From the NCBI GenBank assembly GCA_029934775.1, contig JAOZLO010000037.1:1-12976 (forward strand): DNA of 12,976 bases, written 5' to 3'. Below the pieces are notes generated by a model that saw nothing but the letters and a program-made list of their open reading frames with translations, searched no databases and was not told the DNA's origin. Origin of the DNA: Desulfocapsaceae bacterium (GTDB lineage: Bacteria > Desulfobacterota > Desulfobulbia > Desulfobulbales > Desulfocapsaceae). Below, in pieces: positions 6,499 to 12,976 of the stretch. The translations under genes were made by a program, and so were the position numbers. Positions within the stretch are counted from its first letter, which is position 1, and the number at the start of each line of letters is the position of its first letter.

Positions 6499-8361
6499 AT
6501 GTACCATATTATAGAAACAGATGTTGTTGTAGTTGGTGCAGGTGCCGCCGGTACGATGGCTGCAATTAAAGCGAGACAGGCAGATGCAAATGTAAAAATT
6601 GTGGTATTGGATAAAAGCCATATGGATACCAGTGGTGGTGCCGGACGGGGTATGGATGCACTGAATACCATGTCTGTTCCACCTTACAGCTATCCTGAGG
6701 ACGTTGTTGAACATACGACAAAAGTCACAGAGGGAGTGCTCGACCAGAACGTTTCCTATGAGTTTGGCAAGCGTTGCCCGCAGCTGATAGAAGATCTTGA
6801 AAAGATAATGGATAGAGAAAAAGGCAGCCTGTTTCCCGTGGATGAAGACGGGAATTATCAGTTGTTTTATCTGCATCCCATCCAGAAGCCGTTATTATTG
6901 CCAATGGATGGTGAAGAGATGAAAAGGGCTTTGGCAAAAGCGGTGCGGGATAGTGATGCCACAGTTTATAACCGGACAGCTGCCCTGCAGGTTATCACCG
7001 AGGATAATGTTGTAAAGGGAGTTTTTGCATTCAATATTCGAACTGGGGATTATTATTATTTCAAAACAAAAAGTGTCTGTTTAACCACTGGCTGTGCTGC
7101 GCGCATGGGGCTGGCAAGCTCAGGTTATCTTGTAGGCTGTTATGAATTTCCGGGCAATGCCGGGGATGGTTATTATATGGCCTACCAGGCAGGAGCGGAG
7201 CTGGTGAACATGGAATGTTTCCAAGCAAACTCCCTGATAAAGGATCACCAGGGGCCGGGGTGCGGCTATGTTGCAGCACCAAGAGGAGCATACGGGACAG
7301 ATAAAAGCGGAAATCCCACCTGGTCCCATGGATATTCATCCGGCGACAGCAAAATGGGATCGTGGAAAGCCTTTGCCGAAGGAAGAGGTCCGACGCATCT
7401 CAAAATGAGTCACCTTCCCGAGGAAGAAAGTCAAGTCATTGAAAAAATTTTATGGGGTAATGAACGAACCAGCAGGAAAATTTTCCACCAGAACAGAGGT
7501 CAGGATTATAGGGACGGGAAGGCTGTTGAGTTAGCTTTTGCAGAAGAAATTGGTGTTTGCGGTGGCCATAGTTCTTCAGGGGTGTTGGCTGATGAAAACG
7601 GGGCGTCAAGTGTCAAGGGTCTTTATGTTGCGGGTGATGTCGATGGCGGTCTTCCCCACTCTTATCTGGGTGGGGCATTGGTAATGGGAGGACTAATCGG
7701 TGAAAAAGCAGCAGAATATTCTTCGGAATTCAACACATCTGTTGACTATAAAGGTCTTAAAAAATGGATTAAGAATGAAATTGAAACCTTTGAAGAACCC
7801 TTGAAAAGAGATAACGGCCTGCCTACAGATCTTGTCGAATATAAGGCAAGGACACGAATACAGCATTATATGAAACCACCCAAAAATCCTGAATTCCTCG
7901 AGATTGCAGTATGGTGGATGGAGAGAATTAGAAAAGAAGATCTTCCACGAATTAAAGCTGTAGACTATCACGATCTTCTTAAAACCTATGAGATAAAATG
8001 TATTTTAGCCGTAGGTGAAATGATGGCTCGCTCAAGTTTATACAGAACAGAAAGCCGCTGGGGATATCAGCATTGGCGTGTCGATATTCCTGAGAGTAAA
8101 TCAGAATGGGATGGACAATGGGTTGTGATTAAAAAGCAAGGTGATTCCATGAAATTATCCAAGAGGAAAGTACCTGATTTGAAGTGGGATTTCCCTGCTA
8201 AAATGGAATACGAATATCCTGAGCTTTCTTTTGACGTTGGTATCCCCTTCAAAAAAGAAGCCAACTGGATCAACCCAAAACAGGACAAATGGATGGCTGG
8301 TACGCTTGAAAAACAAGGCATGGCGACACCCAGGAAATTTATGCCGGGTAAGGAGAAATAA
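6499..8361 (+). CDS. FAD-dependent oxidoreductase, AprA / fumarate reductase flavoprotein superfamily
   Basis: This 620-residue flavoprotein probably oxidises or reduces a small acid, passing electrons to the ferredoxin encoded next. It has no signal peptide, so it should be cytoplasmic. The N-terminal FAD-binding motif is VVVVGAGAAG (9-18), followed by the DKS acidic end of beta-2 (38-40). Further family marks are LTTGCAARMG (195-204), GNAGDGYYMAYQAGAEL (219-235), GGHSSSG (355-361) and the second FAD contact GLYVAGD (374-380). The C-terminal part has YRTESRWGYQHWRVDIPE (515-532) and a Trp-rich tail like that of adenylylsulfate reductase alpha subunits rather than SdhA/FrdA. The HGANR arginine of fumarate reductases is replaced by HSYLGG (387-392). 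AGGGAG (6485-6490) precedes the ATG by eight bases. Possible roles include an organic-acid dehydrogenase similar in logic to tricarballylate dehydrogenase TcuA. A true APS reductase role is unlikely in this context. Confidence 0.85.
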   Translation: MYHIIETDVVVVGAGAAGTMAAIKARQADANVKIVVLDKSHMDTSGGAGRGMDALNTMSVPPYSYPEDVVEHTTKVTEGVLDQNVSYEFGKRCPQLIEDLEKIMDREKGSLFPVDEDGNYQLFYLHPIQKPLLLPMDGEEMKRALAKAVRDSDATVYNRTAALQVITEDNVVKGVFAFNIRTGDYYYFKTKSVCLTTGCAARMGLASSGYLVGCYEFPGNAGDGYYMAYQAGAELVNMECFQANSLIKDHQGPGCGYVAAPRGAYGTDKSGNPTWSHGYSSGDSKMGSWKAFAEGRGPTHLKMSHLPEEESQVIEKILWGNERTSRKIFHQNRGQDYRDGKAVELAFAEEIGVCGGHSSSGVLADENGASSVKGLYVAGDVDGGLPHSYLGGALVMGGLIGEKAAEYSSEFNTSVDYKGLKKWIKNEIETFEEPLKRDNGLPTDLVEYKARTRIQHYMKPPKNPEFLEIAVWWMERIRKEDLPRIKAVDYHDLLKTYEIKCILAVGEMMARSSLYRTESRWGYQHWRVDIPESKSEWDGQWVVIKKQGDSMKLSKRKVPDLKWDFPAKMEYEYPELSFDVGIPFKKEANWINPKQDKWMAGTLEKQGMATPRKFMPGKEK

Positions 8362-8604
8362 ATGACCCTTTTTAATATAAATACAATAGAAAAGGCCAAT
8401 TATGAATGGATTGAAGTGGATGCATCTCGCTGCAATAAATGTGGCATCTGTGTAGAATATTGCCCGATGGATGTGTTGGCCATGGACAGTAAAGGTTATC
8501 CGTTTATGAAATATCGAGATGACTGCTGGTACTGTGATGTATGTACCTTCTTTTGCCCCAGGGTTGCAATATCAATGAATGATCTGCCGTATCTGATAAG
8601 TTGA
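8362..8604 (+). CDS. Two-[4Fe-4S] ferredoxin, AprB-like electron partner
   Basis: This 80-residue protein carries two complete cluster motifs: Cys 24, 27, 30, 34 (CNKCGICVEYCP) and Cys 55, 58, 61, 65 (CWYCDVCTFFCP). The second motif, with CW and CP, resembles the second cluster of AprB. The long C-terminal tail of true AprB is absent. The ATG follows the flavoprotein stop directly with no gap, and AAGGAGA (8350-8356) serves as ribosome-binding site. The tight junction indicates a stoichiometric pair. It would shuttle electrons between the FAD enzyme and a cellular carrier or membrane complex. No membrane anchor or haem subunit is encoded beside it. Confidence 0.9.
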   Translation: MTLFNINTIEKANYEWIEVDASRCNKCGICVEYCPMDVLAMDSKGYPFMKYRDDCWYCDVCTFFCPRVAISMNDLPYLIS

Positions 8605-8692
8605 TATCTGTTTTCGTTGCTTTGCAATTTTTAACCGGACACTGCTGAAATTGTATGGGGAATATTAAAAGTGATGTCAAAAATAAGCATTC

Positions 8693-8731
8693 AAAAAATT
8701 ATCATACGCACCCCTGGTTTCATAAGGGTGC
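8693..8731 (-). terminator. Hairpin terminator between convergent genes
   Basis: GCACCCCT (8708-8715) faces AAGGGTGC (8724-8731) across an 8-base loop. Read as minus-strand RNA all eight positions pair, with one U-G. On the plus strand one position becomes a C-A mismatch, leaving six clean pairs. In the minus direction a run of six T (complement of 8693-8698) follows after nine bases. In the plus direction only scattered T bases follow. It most probably ends the LysR transcript and may also act on the ferredoxin operon. Nothing else recognisable lies in the 201-bp gap (8605-8805). Confidence 0.6.
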
Positions 8732-8805
8732 TTATCTCTTGTTTATTATAACAGGGCTTCAAGAGTGGGAAATTTGCATTGCAGTCCAAAGGAAATGCCA
8801 TTTCA

Positions 8806-9714
8806 TCAGTATAAAGCTGCCTGTTTAACTGCAATTTCCTGAGCTACCAGTCGTGTCACCTCAATGAATTGTCGCGCCAGGGGCCTGGGGGGAGTCTGGC
8901 GGAGATACAGAACGCCATAAGTTATTTTGTAGTCGGGAGCCAGGGGGCGAACAATAAGATCTTTGCAATCAAATACATTTGCAATAAATGGATCTGTCAG
9001 GGTGATGCCTAAACCCTGGAGGGCCAGTTGGCAGGCTGATAACACCGTTGGCGTTTCAATTCTGATATTGGGAATAAGTCCAGTCTCATGAAACAGGTCA
9101 TCCAGGCGCTGCCGCATGATCATTCCCCTGGTTAGGGCGATAATCGGCCCTGTGTTCAAATCCTGTACGGTTATATAATTTTTTGCGCTGAGGGGATGAG
9201 ACTTATGCATTGCAACGAGAAGTTTGACCGAGATAAGCTGCTCGTGTCTGACCAGAGGGTATTTTGCTGGTAGTGGTGAAAACGCCAGATCGAATTGATG
9301 CCCTCCAAGCCATTGTGCTAATTCCTCCCGAGGTCGAATCTCAAGATAATATCGTATTCCTTCTGTTTTTTTCTCAAATGCACCAATTGCATGATGGATA
9401 AGACCATGGGCCAGGTGTGACTGACTGAGTACCCGCAGGCAGGTCTCTCTGTTATGGTAGATATCTTCGGCAATTCTCCCAATATCATCGATGCCCAATA
9501 ATATACTTTCTGTTTCCTGGTAAAAAAGCTTTCCTTCTGCTGTCGGTACAAGACGCTGCTTCTCTCTTGTAAAGAGCGGGAAACCTATTTCCTCCTCAAG
9601 CTCAGAGATTAACCTGCTTACCCGTGGCTGGCTGCACTTCAGCCTGCGGGATGCTTCTGTGACAGTTCCGGCATTCATCACTTCATTATAGGCCTGTAGT
9701 CGAATAAGTTTCAT
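8806..9714 (-). CDS. LysR-family transcriptional regulator
   Basis: This 302-residue regulator probably controls the divergent tctB-tctC-tctA-CoA-transferase operon. The N-terminal helix-turn-helix spans about 1-60, with the family core TVTEASRRLKCSQPRVSRLI (17-36) and ELEEEIGFPLFTRE next. A substrate-binding domain of the periplasmic-binding type follows (about 88-295), where the inducer would bind. GGGGAG lies three bases before the ATG on the minus strand. The length is typical and no damage is seen. The usual LysR arrangement, a regulator divergent from its target with a shared operator and a substrate-related inducer, fits the 142-bp gap to its right. The effector is likely the transported acid or its CoA or breakdown product; this is inference. 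Confidence 0.94.
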   Translation of the reverse strand: MKLIRLQAYNEVMNAGTVTEASRRLKCSQPRVSRLISELEEEIGFPLFTREKQRLVPTAEGKLFYQETESILLGIDDIGRIAEDIYHNRETCLRVLSQSHLAHGLIHHAIGAFEKKTEGIRYYLEIRPREELAQWLGGHQFDLAFSPLPAKYPLVRHEQLISVKLLVAMHKSHPLSAKNYITVQDLNTGPIIALTRGMIMRQRLDDLFHETGLIPNIRIETPTVLSACQLALQGLGITLTDPFIANVFDCKDLIVRPLAPDYKITYGVLYLRQTPPRPLARQFIEVTRLVAQEIAVKQAALY

Positions 9715-9752
9715 ATGCTCCCCGCCACTTTATAACAAAAATGAATAAACCT

Positions 9753-9798
9753 ATATGATATTGTCTATTGCCTGCATGAGTGGCAGCCTATATCATAT
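9753..9798. promoter_or_regulatory. Candidate LysR operator: ATATGATAT / ATATCATAT inverted arms
   Basis: Perfect 9-bp inverted arms lie at 9753-9761 and 9790-9798, 28 bases apart, in the gap between divergent LysR and tctB. The 46-bp span suits a LysR tetramer contacting two sites. The left arm is just upstream of the candidate -35 of the tctB promoter and the right arm covers its -10. A smaller TGCC/GGCA dyad lies between. Binding is inferred from position and symmetry only. Confidence 0.5.
9768..9796 (+). promoter_or_regulatory. Candidate sigma-70 promoter of the second TTT operon
   Basis: TTGCCT (9768-9773, four of six matches to TTGACA) and TATCAT (9791-9796, five of six to TATAAT) are separated by the ideal 17 bases. 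A start site near 9803 would leave a leader of about 54 bases before tctB. The weak -35 is what would be expected of a promoter that needs a LysR activator. Confidence 0.5.
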
Positions 9799-9856
9799 CC
9801 AACATATGAGCAATATATTCATCGGAGAATAACAGAGAAAAACAGGAGAGAAACTT

Positions 9857-10312
9857 ATGACCGCCAGAACGCTTGACCTTGCTGTCGGCGCTCTTTCTTT
9901 ACTTGGAGCCATTTTTATCTTTTCAATCAGTCGCAGTTTTCCCGACCGTGCTGCTCTTATGCCGTCTCTGATTTCAGGTATCATGGCCTTTGCCTCGCTG
10001 ACCATGATTTTAAAAGCCTTCAAACAGTCAAGGGATGGGAAGTCAGCCTTTTCCAATGTTTCTTGGTTACGGCTCGGGGTAACAATTTTAGCCTGGTTTA
10101 CTCTGATCATTCTTTCCAAATGGATAAATTTTTTTATTCTATCAGCGATATTTCTTTTTTCAATTGCTGTGCTGTTGAACGGAAAGCCGGAGAGCGCAAA
10201 AGAGGTTACCCTGTTTGTTACCTTCAGTGCGGGAGTTTCCATTGCTCTCTGGCTTCTGTTTTCACTTGTCCTTAATGTCAGCTTTCCGGTTGAAGGACTA
10301 TTTGGGGGCTGA
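9857..10312 (+). CDS. tctB: TTT transporter small membrane subunit (TctB family), system 2
   Basis: This 151-residue inner-membrane protein is the small subunit of the second TTT transporter. Four hydrophobic segments are visible (about 5-24, 34-52, 70-107 as two helices, and 116-140). An N-terminal SRSFPDRAALMPSLIS segment between the first two helices matches the typical TctB pattern. AGGAG (9844-9848) precedes the ATG by eight bases. It is the first gene of the operon, 46 bp before tctC. In system 1 the order is tctC first. The sequence is only weakly similar to the first TctB, as is usual for this fast-evolving subunit. Confidence 0.88.
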   Translation: MTARTLDLAVGALSLLGAIFIFSISRSFPDRAALMPSLISGIMAFASLTMILKAFKQSRDGKSAFSNVSWLRLGVTILAWFTLIILSKWINFFILSAIFLFSIAVLLNGKPESAKEVTLFVTFSAGVSIALWLLFSLVLNVSFPVEGLFGG

Positions 10313-10358
10313 AAAAAACGTAACAATCACCAATCATAAACCACGGAGGATGTAAAAG

Positions 10359-11348
10359 ATGAACAGATACAAATACCCGGGAATCTTAATATGTTTACTG
10401 CTGTCCACTCTATTATTCGGAACAACTGTTGTATCTGTCACAGCTGCTGAGTACCCCAGTAAACCCATTAATGTTGTTGTCGGCTGGGGAGCTGGGGGTG
10501 GTGTAGATACCTTTACCCGCATCGTCGGTAAATACGCTCCCCAGTATATCGGAAAACGATTTGTTGTTACCAACAAGAAAGGCGGTGCCGGACTGATAGC
10601 CATCAACGGCGTACTGCGCAAAAAGGCTGATGGATACAGTCTTGCGGCAGCCATGCTTCCCAACATGATTTATCAGCCGGTTCTCAAAACCGAAGATTCA
10701 GAGAGTTATGAACTGAGTGATCTGGTCCAGTTGGGTACCCCTGTTCTTATTCCATCGGCCTTTCATGTTCGAAAAGACAGCACATTCAAGACCCTTCAGG
10801 ATATTATCGATTATGCAAAGGCTCATCCCGGGAAACTGAAGGTAGGTACCAACGGTATTTATTCAGGCGGGCATGGTTTGGTTCTCATGTTCATGAAAGC
10901 AGCTGGTGTCGAGGTGACTCCTGTTCATTACAACGGTGGTTCAAAGCAGATCAAAGGTCTGCTTGGTGGAGAAATTGATCTCGGAAACACTAACGCGATG
11001 CACTCCGTGAGAAAGGCAAAAGATCTCAGAACCCTTGCAGTATCCGGAGAGAAGCGGTATCGCCTTGCCGATCATGTTCCTACATTCAGTGAACAGGGCT
11101 TAGATATTATCGATTATGTGACCAGGGGTATCATAGCTCCGAAAAATACCCCTGATGATGTGGTTGCCCACTTAAGGGCAGCTTTTGAGAAGATGAAGGA
11201 TGATCCTGCATTTGTTAAGGATCTTGAAAAAGCAGGACTTGCTGTTGATTTCCGTACTGCGGCACAAATGAAAATGTACATGACACAATTTATGAAAACG
11301 AACCAGTGGATATTTGACCTCTTTAAGAAGGAAAAGATGTCCAAATAA
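10359..11348 (+). CDS. tctC: TTT transporter periplasmic solute-binding protein (Bug/TctC family), system 2
   Basis: This 329-residue periplasmic binding protein would present a second carboxylate-like ligand to TctA/TctB. The signal peptide has basic residues (MNRYKY), a hydrophobic core (about 8-25) and a likely cut after VTA or VTAA, before EYPSKP. Family marks are AGGGVDTFTR (45-54), KKGGAG (73-78), a glycine-rich ligand loop GTNGIYSGGHG (163-173), VHYNGG (189-194) and LLGGEID (201-207). The loops that line the pocket differ from those of the first TctC (AGGTTDTAAR, GSVGTGTTNHL), so the two probably bind different ligands. GGAGG (10345-10349) lies nine bases before the ATG. Confidence 0.95.
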   Translation: MNRYKYPGILICLLLSTLLFGTTVVSVTAAEYPSKPINVVVGWGAGGGVDTFTRIVGKYAPQYIGKRFVVTNKKGGAGLIAINGVLRKKADGYSLAAAMLPNMIYQPVLKTEDSESYELSDLVQLGTPVLIPSAFHVRKDSTFKTLQDIIDYAKAHPGKLKVGTNGIYSGGHGLVLMFMKAAGVEVTPVHYNGGSKQIKGLLGGEIDLGNTNAMHSVRKAKDLRTLAVSGEKRYRLADHVPTFSEQGLDIIDYVTRGIIAPKNTPDDVVAHLRAAFEKMKDDPAFVKDLEKAGLAVDFRTAAQMKMYMTQFMKTNQWIFDLFKKEKMSK

Positions 11349-11387
11349 TAACTATGTAGAGCCAGAATCCCGGCAGAGAGTTTAAAG

Positions 11388-12908
11388 ATGGATATACCAT
11401 TTGACACCCTTTATAGCGCAGCAGTTGGACTTTTTTCCATGAAAACCCTCGGACTGTCAGTATTGGGCGTGATGATTGGAATAATAGGCGGGGCCCTGCC
11501 CGGAATCAGTGCATCGGTTACCATAGCCCTGGTTCTGCCCATGACCTTTGTACTCGACCCGATGAGTGCCCTGGTACTGCTTGGTGCAATTTATATGGCC
11601 GCCGAGTATGGAGGTTCGATCTCTGCTGTTCTTATTAACACACCTGGAACACCGGCTGCAATCTGTACAGCCATGGATGGATACCCTTTATCCCGGAAGG
11701 GCAGAGCCAGAGAAGCTCTTTATACGGCGGTTCTGGGGTCTAGTGTGGGAGGTTTTTTTGGGATCATTATCCTGCTTATATTTACTCCTCCACTGGCAGC
11801 TCTATCTCTAAAATTCAATGCTGCTGAGATGTTCTGGTTGGCAATTGCTGGTCTGGCAGTCGTATGTAATCTCACGGCTAAAGACTTTTCCAAGGGTGTA
11901 ATCGCTGCCTGCCTTGGTTTGTGGCTGGCAACTATCGGCGCAGATCCTGGCTCCGGGTATCCACGCTTTTCATTTGGCTATTATCAGATGGAAGCACCAT
12001 TGCCGCTTATCCCAATGCTGCTTGGATTTTTCGCTGTCTCGCAAATGTTAAACCAGCTGGGACGGGCTGAATTACATGCAAATGATACCAAACCTGAACC
12101 CGGGGCATTGGCTCGGACTCTGAGGTTTGCTGTGATACGTCCTTTTCTGGTTCTGCGGTCTGCGTTGATAGGGGTAATTATAGGGATTCTCCCTGGTGCC
12201 GGAGCCTCAATTGCCAGTTTTGTTGCGTACAGTGAGGCAAAACGCTGGTCAAAGAAACCTGATGAGTTTGGTAAGGGGAATCTCGAGGGCATACTGGCTT
12301 CTGAGACTTCTAATAACGCCATGGTAGGCGGTTCCCTTGTACCACTGCTGGCTTTTGGAATTCCTGGTTCGGCGAGTGCTGCAATCCTTTTAGGTGCCCT
12401 GACTATCAATGGTCTGATCCCCGGCCCCGATCTCTTTGTATATAATGGCGAGATTGTCTACGGTTTCATACTCGCTTTTATCCCCACGGTAATCGCGCTC
12501 TATGTGGTGGGAACTTTTGCAACCCCCATCTACTCATCAATTCTAACTATCCGTCCAGCATTTGTCATTCCGGCCGTTCTCGTCCTCGCCTTTATCGGAT
12601 CCTATGCGGTCAGAGCCGAGGTTTTTGACGTCGGGGTGGCAACGGCTTGTGGATTACTTGGATTTCTAATGCTTAGATCCGGCTTTAAGATTGCGCCGGT
12701 AATCCTAGGAATTGTCCTGGGACCACTTATTGAAGATAACTTCATCCGCTCACTTACCCTGGCAGAAACAGAAGGTTCTGTCTTTAGATTCTTTTTCGGT
12801 CGCCCTATTTGCCAAATACTCATTTTGATAACTGCTGCAATGATAGTTTCGGCCTTCTGGCGAGAATACCGTAAACAGAAAATTACGACAGAGGAGACAG
12901 GAAAATGA
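11388..12908 (+). CDS. tctA: TTT transporter large membrane subunit (TctA family), system 2
   Basis: This 506-residue permease forms the transport path of the second TTT system in the inner membrane. The repeated family motifs are present: GALPGIS (35-41), GGSISAVLINTPGTPAA (75-91), GILPGAGAS (266-274), FGKG (294-297), SETSNNAM (305-312), GIPGS (324-328) and GLIPGP (342-347). Roughly 11-12 membrane helices can be seen and the protein is full length. AGAGAG (11375-11380) is a modest ribosome-binding site seven bases before the ATG. The stop codon overlaps the start of the following CoA-transferase gene as ATGA, so the two are translationally coupled. Confidence 0.96.
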   Translation: MDIPFDTLYSAAVGLFSMKTLGLSVLGVMIGIIGGALPGISASVTIALVLPMTFVLDPMSALVLLGAIYMAAEYGGSISAVLINTPGTPAAICTAMDGYPLSRKGRAREALYTAVLGSSVGGFFGIIILLIFTPPLAALSLKFNAAEMFWLAIAGLAVVCNLTAKDFSKGVIAACLGLWLATIGADPGSGYPRFSFGYYQMEAPLPLIPMLLGFFAVSQMLNQLGRAELHANDTKPEPGALARTLRFAVIRPFLVLRSALIGVIIGILPGAGASIASFVAYSEAKRWSKKPDEFGKGNLEGILASETSNNAMVGGSLVPLLAFGIPGSASAAILLGALTINGLIPGPDLFVYNGEIVYGFILAFIPTVIALYVVGTFATPIYSSILTIRPAFVIPAVLVLAFIGSYAVRAEVFDVGVATACGLLGFLMLRSGFKIAPVILGIVLGPLIEDNFIRSLTLAETEGSVFRFFFGRPICQILILITAAMIVSAFWREYRKQKITTEETGK

Positions 12909-12976
12909 ACCGGTCTGAACAGAACGTCTCCGATCAGCGCCCTTTTGCCGGCCTGAAAGTTATTGATGTAACCCAT
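12905..12976 (+). CDS. CaiB/BaiF-type (class III) CoA-transferase, N-terminal fragment
   Basis: Only the first 24 codons are in the window; the frame is open at the right edge. The peptide contains PFAGLKVIDVTH (13-24), which is the characteristic opening of CaiB/BaiF CoA-transferases (usual form LxGxKVxDxTxxxAGP). AGGAG (12892-12896) lies eight bases before the ATG, which overlaps the tctA stop by four bases. Enzymes of this family move CoA from a donor thioester to an acid such as oxalate, carnitine, benzylsuccinate or a dicarboxylate. Coupling to a carboxylate transporter suggests it activates the imported acid. With so little sequence the subfamily cannot be told. Confidence 0.75.
   Translation, partial: MNRSEQNVSDQRPFAGLKVIDVTH

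Noticed and set aside
6499..8604. Flavoprotein and ferredoxin as genuine APS reductase (aprAB)
   Set aside because: The ferredoxin lacks the AprB C-terminal tail, sat/qmo genes are absent, and the pair sits in a carboxylate transport operon.
10350..10355. ATG-TAA start-stop overlapping the ribosome-binding site of the second tctC
   Set aside because: It is probably a by-product of GGAGGATGTAAAAG; nothing supports use as a regulatory minimal frame.
1..12976. CRISPR arrays, tRNA genes, insertion sequences or phage genes
   Set aside because: No regularly spaced repeats, cloverleaf-like segments, transposase or phage proteins were seen by eye on either strand.

Overview
The window looks like a bacterial accessory catabolic locus for uptake and processing of small organic acids (carboxylates), probably from a free-living Gram-negative bacterium. 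Base composition is moderate to AT-leaning. A sigma-54 activator of the PrpR_N type and an AprA/AprB-like flavoprotein-ferredoxin pair suggest an anaerobe such as a sulfate-reducing Desulfobacterota member. That placement is inference; there is no rRNA or other marker gene here.

Layout, left to right. Positions 1-353 hold no convincing gene, only a GC-richer structured patch at about 239-295. A sigma-54-dependent regulator lies on the minus strand (354-2285). A 374-bp gap with a strong 14-bp hairpin (2402-2439) separates it from an IclR-type regulator on the plus strand (2660-3409). The IclR gene is followed closely by a first complete tripartite tricarboxylate transporter (TTT) set in the order tctC-tctB-tctA (3459-6493). 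This set is fused operonically to an AprA/fumarate-reductase-like FAD protein (6499-8361) and an 80-residue two-cluster ferredoxin (8362-8604). A hairpin terminator (8708-8731), oriented best for the minus strand, then lies between convergent transcription units. A LysR regulator (minus, 8806-9714) is divergent from a second complete TTT set in the order tctB-tctC-tctA (9857-12908). The last tctA overlaps by 4 bp the start of a CaiB/BaiF-type CoA-transferase gene that runs off the right edge.

How the genes may work together. Each TTT operon pairs a periplasmic solute-binding protein with a small and a large membrane subunit, so each should import one carboxylate or a related group. In operon 1 the likely fate of the substrate is a two-electron oxidation or reduction by the flavoprotein, with the ferredoxin as electron partner. 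In operon 2 the likely fate is activation to a CoA thioester by the CoA-transferase. Three regulators of unrelated families (sigma-54 PrpR-type, IclR, LysR) sit next to these operons, suggesting control by distinct small-molecule signals. The substrates cannot be read from the sequence. The most unusual part is the AprA-like flavoprotein/ferredoxin module embedded in a TTT transport operon.
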